From contig CANNCY010000001.1 of NCBI GenBank assembly GCA_947503335.1, forward strand, positions 1,026,958 through 1,090,957: 64,000 bases of DNA. The letters are read 5' to 3'. The DNA is from an uncultured Pseudomonadales bacterium. Lineage in GTDB: Bacteria > Pseudomonadota > Gammaproteobacteria > Pseudomonadales > CANNCY01. The position numbers and the translations under genes were made by a program. Numbering within the stretch: position 1 is the first letter of the stretch; each line of letters starts with the position of its first letter. The notes under the pieces were generated by a model that saw only the letters and a list, made by a program, of their open reading frames with translations, had not been told where the DNA came from and did not search any database. Below are positions 7,309-16,374 of the stretch, piece by piece.

Positions 7309-9303
7309 ATGGATCTACATGAAATACAGCGCAAACTCGTCGAAAACGCTACTGGTATATACTCAGGCAGCGAGTCATGCCATTTACTAACCGACCAAGA
7401 GATCGCGCGGTTAAGAGAAGAATGCCCCTTTACTCATTATCTCTATCTAGAGCGAATGAATGTTAGCCCAATTCTCAACCCTTCTCGCCGCGAAATGGTT
7501 GCTTTTCTCGTTAGTCTTTATGAAGACAACTACATTCAAATCCAAGGGTATTTTCAAGAGCAAGAAGATGAGAGAAAGCCCCCAACGCGCTTTCTAGAAG
7601 CGCATCTTCGAAGCTTTAATAAACATTTTGTAGATCTAGACTTTGACGGCGCTCCACGGCAAGCAATACAAAGAAAGCTCGAGCAATTACCTGGAGTGCT
7701 TAAGTATAAGAAGCTTTGGTACGCAGTGGCAGCAAATAGCCCCCATCCTTTTGGTCTGCCGCAAAACAGGGTTATCGAGCCCGAAACTAACGCTTTAGCA
7801 GAGCTGAAAGAGCAAGCCACTACTCGCTTAACAGCGATATTAACTGGCACAACCCCCACCAAAGATAGCGACGAAACGATCGCCGAAATTAGACAATCGA
7901 CACGACGCCCGCTCGCGAACGTAGCGATTCGAAATTCCCGTCAATCTAAAGAGAAAACTAGCGCTCTGCGAACAGAGGGGCGACTAGAAACCCCATCGAT
8001 ATCATGCCTTAGGGACTATCTAGCCCATTGCGATAAGAAGTACCACGGTGAACGCTCGCCCATTACCGTTCTTTATCTTCTTACCCTCGTCACCGGTATT
8101 AAGGGCCTAGGGCTCACCCGCGAGCTTAGCATCGGCAGTAGTAGCTCCGAAAATGAAATAGAGATTGCTACAGAAAGCTTGCAGCTCTCGTATAACGTGA
8201 TGCAAGGTTCCACCCCTGCCGGCCGATTCGTGATCGGACTGCCAAAGTCATGGGCGAAGGCACTGCTGAATACACCAGCTCCAAACAGCTCAGCACTAAC
8301 TAAGTCGGCTCGCTCTTATAGCCAACGATACCCAGGCCATACACCTTCACTATCAGGTGCTAAAAGCCTAGCAACATCGAACATTACTAGATTTTTCAAT
8401 AGCACCACAGCCGCTGCAATACTGACTGGTAGCTTTACTAACGACACAAGCGCTAATGCGGCCTATGAAGGTGTCAATGGCGAGGAAATACACAGTGATC
8501 TGACGCGATACCTAAACTATCTCACGAGCCGCCAGATACTGACTAAACAAGAATCGAAAGAAATACTCGCAGGCATCGAGCGAGACCGCTTTTACGGCCC
8601 TAAGGTAGCTAATATCGCTGCACCACATGTTGAGGATGTCTTAAAAACCACCCATAACCTGATCGATTCGCTTGCTCAAAACAAACTAACCGCAGATCTA
8701 GTCGGCGCAATAAACACGCATCAATATCGTATCTATTGGGCCCTAGCGTCTCAGTTAAGACTACGAGACGTAGGCGACACGACTTCGCTCAAGCTAGTGG
8801 GTAAAGAGATAATCGAGCTTCGCCAAAAAGACTCCGCTGCTGCGCAGGAGGAATATCGTTCGAGGGTATCGCCCCAGTTATATAAACTACTTGAGTGCCA
8901 GCACTCGCTTTTGCTGGCACTTAAAACCCTAAAGGTTAAATGTACTGACTGGGCTAATCTTCGCCCTTTCCAGGTGATTAAACGCGGCAATCGCTACGGC
9001 ATTGAGAACGTTTCAGGAGTCGAATTCACCAGATGGGCTGCACAGCAAGGCATCGATATAAAAGAAGGTAATCACTACCGCAAGCAGCTCGCTACCAACT
9101 GCCCCAACCACCTTAAGCGAATAGTCATCCCTGAACTACTGCATCACAGCTCAATACTGGGTACCGCTACATCAATGGCGAGTTCAGCCATTCTGCCACG
9201 ACTAGACTACGAAATAGAGGAATTCCTAAATGACAACTTCGATCAACCAGTACATTGCGTCCGCCTTACTCGACCGTCAAAGCCTCACCAAACGAAGCCT
9301 TGA
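7309..9303 (+). CDS. large protein resembling a catalytically dead tyrosine recombinase
   Basis: A 664-residue protein. Its middle part follows the order of a tyrosine-recombinase catalytic domain but without the active residues. LLTLVTGIKGLGLTREL stands where T-G-x-R-xx-E is expected. TPSLSGAKSLATS stands for the HxLRxxxAT block. ILTGSFTNDTSANAAY stands for the LGHxxxxTxxxY block, with only the final Tyr kept. The N-terminal ~220 residues and the C-terminal ~230 residues match nothing I know. The gene overlaps the start of the active recombinase gene by 74 bases, so they are probably stoichiometric partners. A structural or target-choosing subunit is the best guess. Confidence 0.6.
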   Translation: MDLHEIQRKLVENATGIYSGSESCHLLTDQEIARLREECPFTHYLYLERMNVSPILNPSRREMVAFLVSLYEDNYIQIQGYFQEQEDERKPPTRFLEAHLRSFNKHFVDLDFDGAPRQAIQRKLEQLPGVLKYKKLWYAVAANSPHPFGLPQNRVIEPETNALAELKEQATTRLTAILTGTTPTKDSDETIAEIRQSTRRPLANVAIRNSRQSKEKTSALRTEGRLETPSISCLRDYLAHCDKKYHGERSPITVLYLLTLVTGIKGLGLTRELSIGSSSSENEIEIATESLQLSYNVMQGSTPAGRFVIGLPKSWAKALLNTPAPNSSALTKSARSYSQRYPGHTPSLSGAKSLATSNITRFFNSTTAAAILTGSFTNDTSANAAYEGVNGEEIHSDLTRYLNYLTSRQILTKQESKEILAGIERDRFYGPKVANIAAPHVEDVLKTTHNLIDSLAQNKLTADLVGAINTHQYRIYWALASQLRLRDVGDTTSLKLVGKEIIELRQKDSAAAQEEYRSRVSPQLYKLLECQHSLLLALKTLKVKCTDWANLRPFQVIKRGNRYGIENVSGVEFTRWAAQQGIDIKEGNHYRKQLATNCPNHLKRIVIPELLHHSSILGTATSMASSAILPRLDYEIEEFLNDNFDQPVHCVRLTRPSKPHQTKP

Positions 9304-11200
9304 AGAGATCGCTAAGTCAACGGCGGCTAGTCGCTCGATCACCATTAACAAGGCACGCTCAAAAACCAAGAGCCTAGCTAAAAAGCTCGAAGCTTCTGGG
9401 CAGATAACCGTCACCTACCAAGGCTTCAAGCCTTCACCCAAACGACAAAACTGCTACGGCTCTATGTCACTCGCCAAAGCTAAAGCATACGACCGTTTGA
9501 CCGAGGCTTTAGCGAATACACACGCGAATCAATCGTTCGTCGCCACAGCTCTAAATATTGCTGTACACAACGGTTTAGGCCTTAAGATTACTTCCGCCCT
9601 TTACGACAACCTGACCAGCGGGAGAGTAAAGCTAATTGATAACTTCGCTCTTACCAAAATAGAAAACAGTGAGTACGTCTTTAACACGCCTGAAGGCATT
9701 CAAGTACCGCCAATCGATAGTTCGCCCGGGGGTTCTCTCTATGAAGCTGCTGCCGCGCAACTAAGCATACCTAAGACCGTGTTAAAGAATGCATTAGCGG
9801 CAGCACCAGCCGTACTTATAACCCAAGGTCTGCCACCTGCCCTCGCCTTATGTAACTATCGCACTCCCCCAACGACACCTCATCGGCTATTCGATGGCAG
9901 CGCCCCCTTAGCCCCTAATCTATCGAAGCTGCACGCTCCACCAAAACCAAACGCTAGCAAGTCAAAGCCTCAAGGCAAGGTAAAGAAGCCAAAAAGTCAC
10001 TGGTTAGAGGCGTGCCGCGTGATCGTCGATCACTTCTCTAAGGCATTGAACGACGCTGTGAGCGGCTCAACAAAGGCCTACATCAGCCCCACTAAGTATG
10101 CTGAGCTTGCCGCTATATATGAGGCATGCTTAGATAAGTTCGACGAATACGGCTGTAATCAGGCCGCCCATTCACTAGCCGTTCGCTGGGTATGGGCGAA
10201 GATCGACCTGACCAGTCAGCACCGAAGCAGAATTCAAGTTCAAACAGCCCAAACATACTTATCTCAAGTGCTAAGCAACTATTTAGACTACTCAGATGAA
10301 TGTGACGATCTGAGTACATGGGACACCGAAGACTTCGAAGAGCTACTACTTACGGTTCTACCGACTAAAAGCCTTAAAAAATTTAAGGCCGGGCGAATCA
10401 ATGATTTCCTAAAGTTCGTCGCAAACGAGACAGGCAACTCTAGCCTAGAGCCTATTTTTAGTGACGAAGCCCCACTGTCTCGCAAACACGCACTACTTAC
10501 CCCTAACGAACTTGAGCCGCTAGTTAAGCACCTCGCTCAGGGCTCAGGTCAGGAGCGTACTGCCGCCGTAGCAATAACCGTAGCCTTTTACGGCGGCCTC
10601 AGACAGATCGAACTCCACAACTTAAAGGTCAGAGACATCGTCATCGACGATGAAGATTTTCGTGTTATCATCAAACGTTCCAAAACCTCATCTGGCAAGC
10701 GAACCGTATTGCTTAACGCGTTCGCGCCTGACTATGCGAAAGATCTAATCCTAGATCACGCCTTTTTGCGAAGCGAGCTTAGCTCCGATAAGAAATCTGC
10801 GCTAAACGCGCCATTGCTCGATTTCGGTGTCGAAGAATACGAAGCCCGACGCTACTTAAATAACCTGCTCAAGAGCGCGTACGGCAATGAGTATACGATG
10901 CATACATTGCGTCATAGTTTTGCATCATTGACGCTGCTCCGATGGGCGAGTTTAAAGCTAGGTTACTACCCTCACGACCTTGTACCATCCCTATCATCAG
11001 CACGGTCTGATGGCGAGTTAGAAAGGCTTCTCTGGGGCTATCGACAGGATAATATTCGCCAAATCGCGCCACATGACCTTCTACACATAGCGCAGCAGCT
11101 AGGGCATGCAGACATCAATACCATGCTGATATATTACGCTCATTCGATGCCACTCATAACTGCCCAATTTAACAAAAACGACACCAATTCAGAGCTATAG
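9230..11200 (+). CDS. tyrosine recombinase with long N-terminal extension
   Basis: A 656-residue protein. The C-terminal ~220 residues form a phage-integrase-type catalytic domain: Arg458 (GGLRQIE), a Lys in the KRSKTSSGKR hairpin, His558-x-x-Arg561 (HTLRHSFA), His626 (LGHA) and Tyr635 (MLIYY), so all expected catalytic residues are present. These enzymes cut and rejoin DNA through a 3'-phosphotyrosine. The N-terminal ~270 residues are basic and Lys/Ser-rich, roughly 150-250 residues longer than usual integrases, and probably hold DNA-binding or partner-binding regions. It is the last gene of a three-gene operon whose genes overlap or abut. Confidence 0.88.
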   Translation: MTTSINQYIASALLDRQSLTKRSLEEIAKSTAASRSITINKARSKTKSLAKKLEASGQITVTYQGFKPSPKRQNCYGSMSLAKAKAYDRLTEALANTHANQSFVATALNIAVHNGLGLKITSALYDNLTSGRVKLIDNFALTKIENSEYVFNTPEGIQVPPIDSSPGGSLYEAAAAQLSIPKTVLKNALAAAPAVLITQGLPPALALCNYRTPPTTPHRLFDGSAPLAPNLSKLHAPPKPNASKSKPQGKVKKPKSHWLEACRVIVDHFSKALNDAVSGSTKAYISPTKYAELAAIYEACLDKFDEYGCNQAAHSLAVRWVWAKIDLTSQHRSRIQVQTAQTYLSQVLSNYLDYSDECDDLSTWDTEDFEELLLTVLPTKSLKKFKAGRINDFLKFVANETGNSSLEPIFSDEAPLSRKHALLTPNELEPLVKHLAQGSGQERTAAVAITVAFYGGLRQIELHNLKVRDIVIDDEDFRVIIKRSKTSSGKRTVLLNAFAPDYAKDLILDHAFLRSELSSDKKSALNAPLLDFGVEEYEARRYLNNLLKSAYGNEYTMHTLRHSFASLTLLRWASLKLGYYPHDLVPSLSSARSDGELERLLWGYRQDNIRQIAPHDLLHIAQQLGHADINTMLIYYAHSMPLITAQFNKNDTNSEL

Positions 11201-11228
11201 CGGGGCTCACGCCCCACTACACAACTTT

Positions 11229-11369
11229 CTACTCGTCGTCGCTATCATCGCCTCGATATTCGTCATTATTAGGGTTTAGCTGATTTGCATGGTTATCCAA
11301 GCTATCCCAATACGCATCATTGTTTGGATTCATGCTATCGCTGCGGTCGTCATTTCGGTCACGTGACAT
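11229..11369 (-). CDS. acidic microprotein with NPNNDxY repeats, 46 aa
   Basis: A 46-residue frame with two copies of NPNND(A/E)Y and an Asp-rich tail. It contains 12 Asp and 2 Glu against 4 Arg, a net charge near -10. A GGGGGT ribosome-binding-like stretch lies in the end of the upstream 49-residue gene, whose stop codon is one base before this ATG, so the two form an operon. No known fold; it is likely disordered or forms short helices around the repeats. Its size escapes usual gene callers. Confidence 0.5.
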   Translation of the reverse strand: MSRDRNDDRSDSMNPNNDAYWDSLDNHANQLNPNNDEYRGDDSDDE

Positions 11370-11370
11370 A

Positions 11371-11520
11371 TTACTTACCCCCTTTAGCTGGTGATTTACT
11401 AACAGCTACGTCACGCTTAAAACCCGACTTTTGCCCATGAACCTTTGATGGCACATTAACCTGCTTTGCAGGGCCAACAAACTGCTTTCCGTTATGTGAT
11501 TTAACGTTTTTACTAGTCAT
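11371..11520 (-). CDS. basic microprotein, 49 aa
   Basis: The start at 11520 is chosen over an in-frame upstream ATG because AAAGGAG sits eight bases before it. It has 10 Lys and 1 Arg against a single Asp (net charge near +10), with many Gly, Ser and Pro, so it is probably disordered and able to bind nucleic acid or its acidic neighbour. It is transcribed leftwards and divergently from the 534-residue gene, sharing a ~60-base promoter region. Function unknown. Confidence 0.55.
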   Translation of the reverse strand: MTSKNVKSHNGKQFVGPAKQVNVPSKVHGQKSGFKRDVAVSKSPAKGGK

Positions 11521-11579
11521 AATTCGTACTCCTTTAGAGTTGTTTAAATGAGCATTCATAGTAAGATCAATTGCTTCAC

Positions 11580-13184
11580 ATGGTCTTTAGTCAATTTGGC
11601 GACGAAGTTTTGAATACCGATATTAGTACGAAGTATGGATACCCTAGCCTCGGCAATGTAGCGCGATACATGGCCCAGATTCTAGGAGTTCAAGGAGACA
11701 ACAAGAAATCATTTAACAAAAAGCTTGCGAGATTAGACTCGGAGCAAACTAGCGACTTAATCAAAGCTACGGATGAAGTCATCGAGGCTCTTCGCAGCGA
11801 TTGCTATGAGACACTAGGTGGTTCCGAACATTATTCGCGAGTCGTTCTACGTGTTCTTGACGATCTTCATATTGCCTATAAAAATCTTATTCTTAACTAC
11901 GCCAACCTCCGCCCTACCAAGGAAGCTGTCGAATATGTCCTTAAGGCAGAGTTACCTGAAATACTGTGTCGAACAATCCATAAGGTGTATTTCGGCGAGC
12001 TAATGAGCCGGCAATGGGGGCTGCTGCCCAACGATCTTAGATGGATGATTCCACAAGATCACCAAAGCAACACTTGCTTTAAACATGCTCTTCAGCATAT
12101 CTACGAGCATTATGAATTAAGTGAGTTGAGCTTTTATATTCCTGAAACCACTTCGGGCAAAACTGACGGTCCAGATTACAGCCGACATCAAAAAATCCGG
12201 CGTTACACTAGTAAGAACGCGACGAAATCAAACTGGCACGACATAAGTGAAGTTCTTAATGCATCAATAGACAGGTTAAAATCAGTAGAATCGACATGTA
12301 GACGAAACATTTCGAACGACGAACGACAACAAATCCTATTCACCGCTCTGGTAGGATACGCAGCATCCCGTATTTGGCGGGATATATATGATATCTACGG
12401 TACAGACGCTGCCTCTAAGATTCAGCGCGCAATATTTGACCTCTGCGAGGTACTACCTCACGAGACCAGGAATCTCAAAACGTATATCAACAGCATTGCA
12501 CCTAAGATTGAGCAAATGCCTGATATATTGCTATCGAAGGTTTGGCTCAACGGCGCTACAAAGTACTGGCGAGCGTCGATGGACAGAGCCAACGATTTAA
12601 TGACCCCTCACTTGGATAGTATCGCGCGGCACCCATGTTTTAACCTATATGACTTTCTAGCGACAGCTGATGAGATTGGGCCGTATCATGCCATGCGCGT
12701 TAGATATAACTTTATATATCGGTCCTCACTGTATGGCTACCTAGAGTGTTATCAGGAGCTAATAAAGGTTGACCCATCTGCACCAAATTTAGAGCATCTC
12801 AAGCTACTTGACGACACGCTTTGCAGAGAAGACCTGATCGCTTATCACCCGCTCGCCAATTTCATTAAGGCAAAGATAAAATATGAAGATGATGAATTTG
12901 ATGAAGCATACGGATACGCTCAAAAGTCATTCCTAGCATCGAAATATATGATGGGTACAGATACTTATCAGATATTCAATCTATACGTAGAGCTCTGCGC
13001 AAAAGTTAAGAACAAAAGAGCCTTCGATAATGCCTTGAACTGGGGCTACTACGCTGGCTACGAGTGCAAAATCATCAGAAAGCGTTATAAAGAAAAATCT
13101 TGGGTAGACGAATGCTATCAACTGCTTGGCATGCACGGTTTCAAATCCATTGCCATGGCGAGAGCTAAAGGGCGGTATATCTAA
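11580..13184 (+). CDS. unrecognised 534-aa protein beside the defence operon
   Basis: The ATG at 11580 is preferred to an in-frame TTG nine bases upstream; neither has a strong ribosome-binding site. The protein is soluble and almost entirely helical. The last ~130 residues look like TPR-type helical hairpins (HPLANFIKAKIKYEDDEFDEAYGYAQKS and what follows). No nuclease, ATPase, NAD-binding or membrane motif is visible. It ends eight bases from the stop of hsdR, convergent with it. Lying between a recombinase operon and a restriction-Kiwa operon, it is a candidate undescribed defence component, but that is inferred from location only. Confidence 0.65.
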   Translation: MVFSQFGDEVLNTDISTKYGYPSLGNVARYMAQILGVQGDNKKSFNKKLARLDSEQTSDLIKATDEVIEALRSDCYETLGGSEHYSRVVLRVLDDLHIAYKNLILNYANLRPTKEAVEYVLKAELPEILCRTIHKVYFGELMSRQWGLLPNDLRWMIPQDHQSNTCFKHALQHIYEHYELSELSFYIPETTSGKTDGPDYSRHQKIRRYTSKNATKSNWHDISEVLNASIDRLKSVESTCRRNISNDERQQILFTALVGYAASRIWRDIYDIYGTDAASKIQRAIFDLCEVLPHETRNLKTYINSIAPKIEQMPDILLSKVWLNGATKYWRASMDRANDLMTPHLDSIARHPCFNLYDFLATADEIGPYHAMRVRYNFIYRSSLYGYLECYQELIKVDPSAPNLEHLKLLDDTLCREDLIAYHPLANFIKAKIKYEDDEFDEAYGYAQKSFLASKYMMGTDTYQIFNLYVELCAKVKNKRAFDNALNWGYYAGYECKIIRKRYKEKSWVDECYQLLGMHGFKSIAMARAKGRYI

Positions 13185-13192
13185 GTGAATTA

Positions 13193-16100
13193 TTAAGCAA
13201 AAACGCTCTGCCCTGCGCCCTGATACTTGTCGTAGATATGCATGTAGACTTGGTCGCATGCGTTTTGCCAATTATCGTCGTTGAAGCTTTCTGGCAGCGC
13301 ATCAAGCACGTCATAAATCGTATTCTGCACCCTTGCCTTTGTTCTCTGCCTCTTACGCCAATCAATAACTAATATTGCTTCTAGCTTGCTTAAAAGCTCT
13401 TTAGCTAAACGTTTCACGTCAGCTCGCTCACTATCCGACAACACAACACCAGCGCATAGTAAGTCAAATATTGATAACTCGGGCTCTTTGAGGCCTTCTC
13501 GTGCTGCACGCCTATCCTCTTCGCTTAGTTCATCGACGAACATCTTAAGTTGCTCGAAGAACTCTTCGGCGCTGTGGGCTCCATTATTGTAATTCGCTAC
13601 CAACTCGTCGAACCTGTTTTGAAAGTCTATACGCGTCGCATTCTTCTCAATCATTGGCCTTATTCTAAGCTCAATAATTCTCTTCAGTCGCTCTGCATCT
13701 GCTCTTGTAGGCTTTTTAGCGGTTCGCTCAATCATTTCAGCCAACGCATCAAAATCTATCCCTGCTATGTTCACAGGCTCTGGCAAATTAGACTTAATCT
13801 GTACTGCGGTAATCGCTTCATCTAATAACGCATCTACCTGTGTTCGCACAACATGTAGAAGATCGTCATCATCAATAACCTCTCCCATGCCTTCCAAAAT
13901 AACCTTGAGCACAAAATTCAACAGCGCGCGATCATGTAACAACTCATTCGCAGCATTATCAGGAAGTAACGCCTTAAATATTCGATTAATTCTACGAACA
14001 TGTGCTGCAAACTCTTCTAAAATATCTGGTTGCATCAAGACATCGACAGCTTGCTGAAGCAGTGTTTGCTTCTCAAAAGTCTGCGCGCTGGCAGCATCAA
14101 GTCGACCTAAATCGGCGCCAACACCTGCAGTAAAGTGCTTAGCCTCTAAAATTGCTGAACGTGCCTCTTCTACCAATACCGCCTTGTTCTCAGCGACAGA
14201 CCCTACATCATAGCCTTGGCCTGCATCTTCAAGGTTCTTTGCCTCACCGCCGCCGTATACACCTAAGGCCTCTTGAAGCGCTCCGAATATGTTGATGTAA
14301 TCGACAATCTGGCCCGATGCTTTTCCGGGATATACCCTATTCGCCCTGGCTATTGTTTGCATCAAAGTATGCTTCTTAAGAGGTTTATCAAGATATAAAG
14401 TCGATACACAGGGTGCGTCAAAGCCTGTCAGCCACATCGCACATACAAACACTATTCGCAGTTCGTCATTGACGTCTTTAAACTTGACGTCTAAGTCTTC
14501 TCGAACAAAACGTTCCCTGTGAGGCCTAAAATCCAAGCCTTTCTTATCCAGCGCTTCATAATCGCCTTGAGCCGCCGAAACTACAACTGCCATGTCGGTA
14601 GACAGCATGTAGTCGAGATCAGCTTGTATGCTCTCTTTTCGTGAGGTATCACCACTCGCTAACTCTGCGCGAAGCTTTTCTATATGATCTCGCCACGCAA
14701 GTTGCACCTTGTCATACATCCTGATTGCGGTTGCTTTATCAATAGACACAATCATAGCCTTACCCCGCACCCCAGACGAGAAAGGCTCCCGCCCCATATA
14801 GTGCTCAACGATATCCTTAGCTATAGTATCTAGACGATCGTCGCGAGTGATTATATGGTAGGCCTTTGCAAATTCTTTCTCTAGCTGCGCTTCAGACTCG
14901 TCTGTAAGGTCACTTGACTGAATAATTGCATCTATCTCGTCACCAATATCATCTCGGTTCAAACTTACTTCAGGCACACGATTCTCATAATACAACGGTA
15001 GCGTTGCGCCATCATCAACGGCATCAGCGAAGTTGTAGACAGAAACATAGTCACCAAATACTTCTCTAGTCTTAGCATCGCTCTCATCTCTTCCTAACAA
15101 TGGCGTACCTGTAAAGGCCATAAAACCAGCATTCGGAAGTGCACTTCGCATATTAAGGGCTAATGTCGAGTACTGACTACGGTGTGCTTCATCAGTAATG
15201 ACAATGACGTCATTACGCGCAGATAACTGAGGATAGATTTCACCCTTTTCTGCCCTAAATTTGTGGATTAGAGTGAATACAAAGCGGTGATCTTCTGTTA
15301 ATAGCTTCTGAAGATCAGTGGCTGAATCTGCCTTACATTCCGTCTTTAGCAAGCCACAGGCATTGAACGTCTTATATATCTGGTCATCTAGATCTTTGCG
15401 ATCTGTGACCAAAACAAACGTCCAGTTACCCTCGAGCTTTCTAAAAGCCTTCTGACAAAAGAACACCATTGAAAAGCTCTTGCCACTACCCTGAGTGTGC
15501 CAGAAAACACCAAGCTTTCCCTGCAGGTCTTGTATAGACTCTAGGCCTTCTAAAGCTTGGTTGACCCCCAGATACTGGTGATACATCGCAACAATCTTAA
15601 CTGTTGTCTTTTTAGTTTCAAAAAGAATGAAGTTCTCGATAATGTCAAGCAAGCGGTCTTTGGCGCATGTTCCGCGAATAACAGTCTCTAAACTAACAAC
15701 TCGCGGCTCATCTTCACGCTCAACTTTCTTCCAGTCTGCGAAGTGCTCCCATTGGCTTGATATTGTTCCTACCTTACTTTGAACACCATTCGATATAATG
15801 ATAATTTGGTTAAACCAAAAGAGCTGGGGAATAACCCTTTTGTAATCGGCTAGATTGTCTTTATAGCCATGAATCAACTGTCGATGGGCAGCCTTTAGTT
15901 CAATAAATACGAGAGGAAGGCCGTTTACGAACCCGATTAGGTCTGGTCTGCGAGTTTCAACGCCGCCTGTAACCCATAACTGAGAGCAAAGTAAAAATCG
16001 GTTGTTATCTTGATTGTGCCAATCGATGACTTTTACGGTTACAAAATCCTCTTTGTCATCATCGGCTTTTACTTTAACCCCTTCTTTCAGCAGCTTATAG

Positions 16101-16372
16101 CATACCTCGTTTGCTGCTATTGCACTCATGGCTGAGCGGTCGCGTTCAATCTCTTCAATTGCTAGATTGATTTCATTGATTGTGCAACTGGGGTTTATAG
16201 TAATCAATGCTTCACGCAGTTCACGAACCAAAATAACTTCAGAACGATTATCGCGCCCAAGTGTGCCTTCTTCACCAAAGGTCTCAGAATAACAATCGAC
16301 AGTTTGCCAACCTATATCGTAGAAAAGGTTAATAGCAGGTTGCTCAACTAGCTCGTCTTCAGTATATGCCAT
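13193..16372 (-). CDS. hsdR: type I restriction enzyme motor/nuclease subunit HsdR
   Basis: A 1059-residue protein of normal HsdR length. The N-terminal nuclease domain has PDLIGFVNGLPLVFIELK (PD-ExK, Lys near residue 158). The translocase has Walker A TQGSGKS near 295, Walker B TDEAHRS near 395, motif III TGTPL, and motif VI near IARANRVYPGK. HsdR joins HsdM2S, pumps unmodified DNA past the complex and cuts at distant sites. It is the last gene of the operon, two bases after the kwaB stop codon, and is separated from hsdS by the two Kiwa genes. The C-terminal ~250 residues are the helical part that docks on the methylase. No lesion is seen. Confidence 0.97.
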   Translation of the reverse strand: MAYTEDELVEQPAINLFYDIGWQTVDCYSETFGEEGTLGRDNRSEVILVRELREALITINPSCTINEINLAIEEIERDRSAMSAIAANEVCYKLLKEGVKVKADDDKEDFVTVKVIDWHNQDNNRFLLCSQLWVTGGVETRRPDLIGFVNGLPLVFIELKAAHRQLIHGYKDNLADYKRVIPQLFWFNQIIIISNGVQSKVGTISSQWEHFADWKKVEREDEPRVVSLETVIRGTCAKDRLLDIIENFILFETKKTTVKIVAMYHQYLGVNQALEGLESIQDLQGKLGVFWHTQGSGKSFSMVFFCQKAFRKLEGNWTFVLVTDRKDLDDQIYKTFNACGLLKTECKADSATDLQKLLTEDHRFVFTLIHKFRAEKGEIYPQLSARNDVIVITDEAHRSQYSTLALNMRSALPNAGFMAFTGTPLLGRDESDAKTREVFGDYVSVYNFADAVDDGATLPLYYENRVPEVSLNRDDIGDEIDAIIQSSDLTDESEAQLEKEFAKAYHIITRDDRLDTIAKDIVEHYMGREPFSSGVRGKAMIVSIDKATAIRMYDKVQLAWRDHIEKLRAELASGDTSRKESIQADLDYMLSTDMAVVVSAAQGDYEALDKKGLDFRPHRERFVREDLDVKFKDVNDELRIVFVCAMWLTGFDAPCVSTLYLDKPLKKHTLMQTIARANRVYPGKASGQIVDYINIFGALQEALGVYGGGEAKNLEDAGQGYDVGSVAENKAVLVEEARSAILEAKHFTAGVGADLGRLDAASAQTFEKQTLLQQAVDVLMQPDILEEFAAHVRRINRIFKALLPDNAANELLHDRALLNFVLKVILEGMGEVIDDDDLLHVVRTQVDALLDEAITAVQIKSNLPEPVNIAGIDFDALAEMIERTAKKPTRADAERLKRIIELRIRPMIEKNATRIDFQNRFDELVANYNNGAHSAEEFFEQLKMFVDELSEEDRRAAREGLKEPELSIFDLLCAGVVLSDSERADVKRLAKELLSKLEAILVIDWRKRQRTKARVQNTIYDVLDALPESFNDDNWQNACDQVYMHIYDKYQGAGQSVFA

Positions 16373-16374
16373 AC

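Noticed and set aside
6812..11200. Calling the recombinase operon a gamma-mobile-trio (gmtYXZ) or RIT element
   Set aside because: Gene sizes and order differ (164, 664 and 656 residues; only one active recombinase). A profile search would be needed to claim either.
11202..11215. GGGGC-TCAC-GCCCC hairpin as terminator of the tyrosine recombinase
   Set aside because: The stem is only five base pairs and no T-run follows, so support is too weak.
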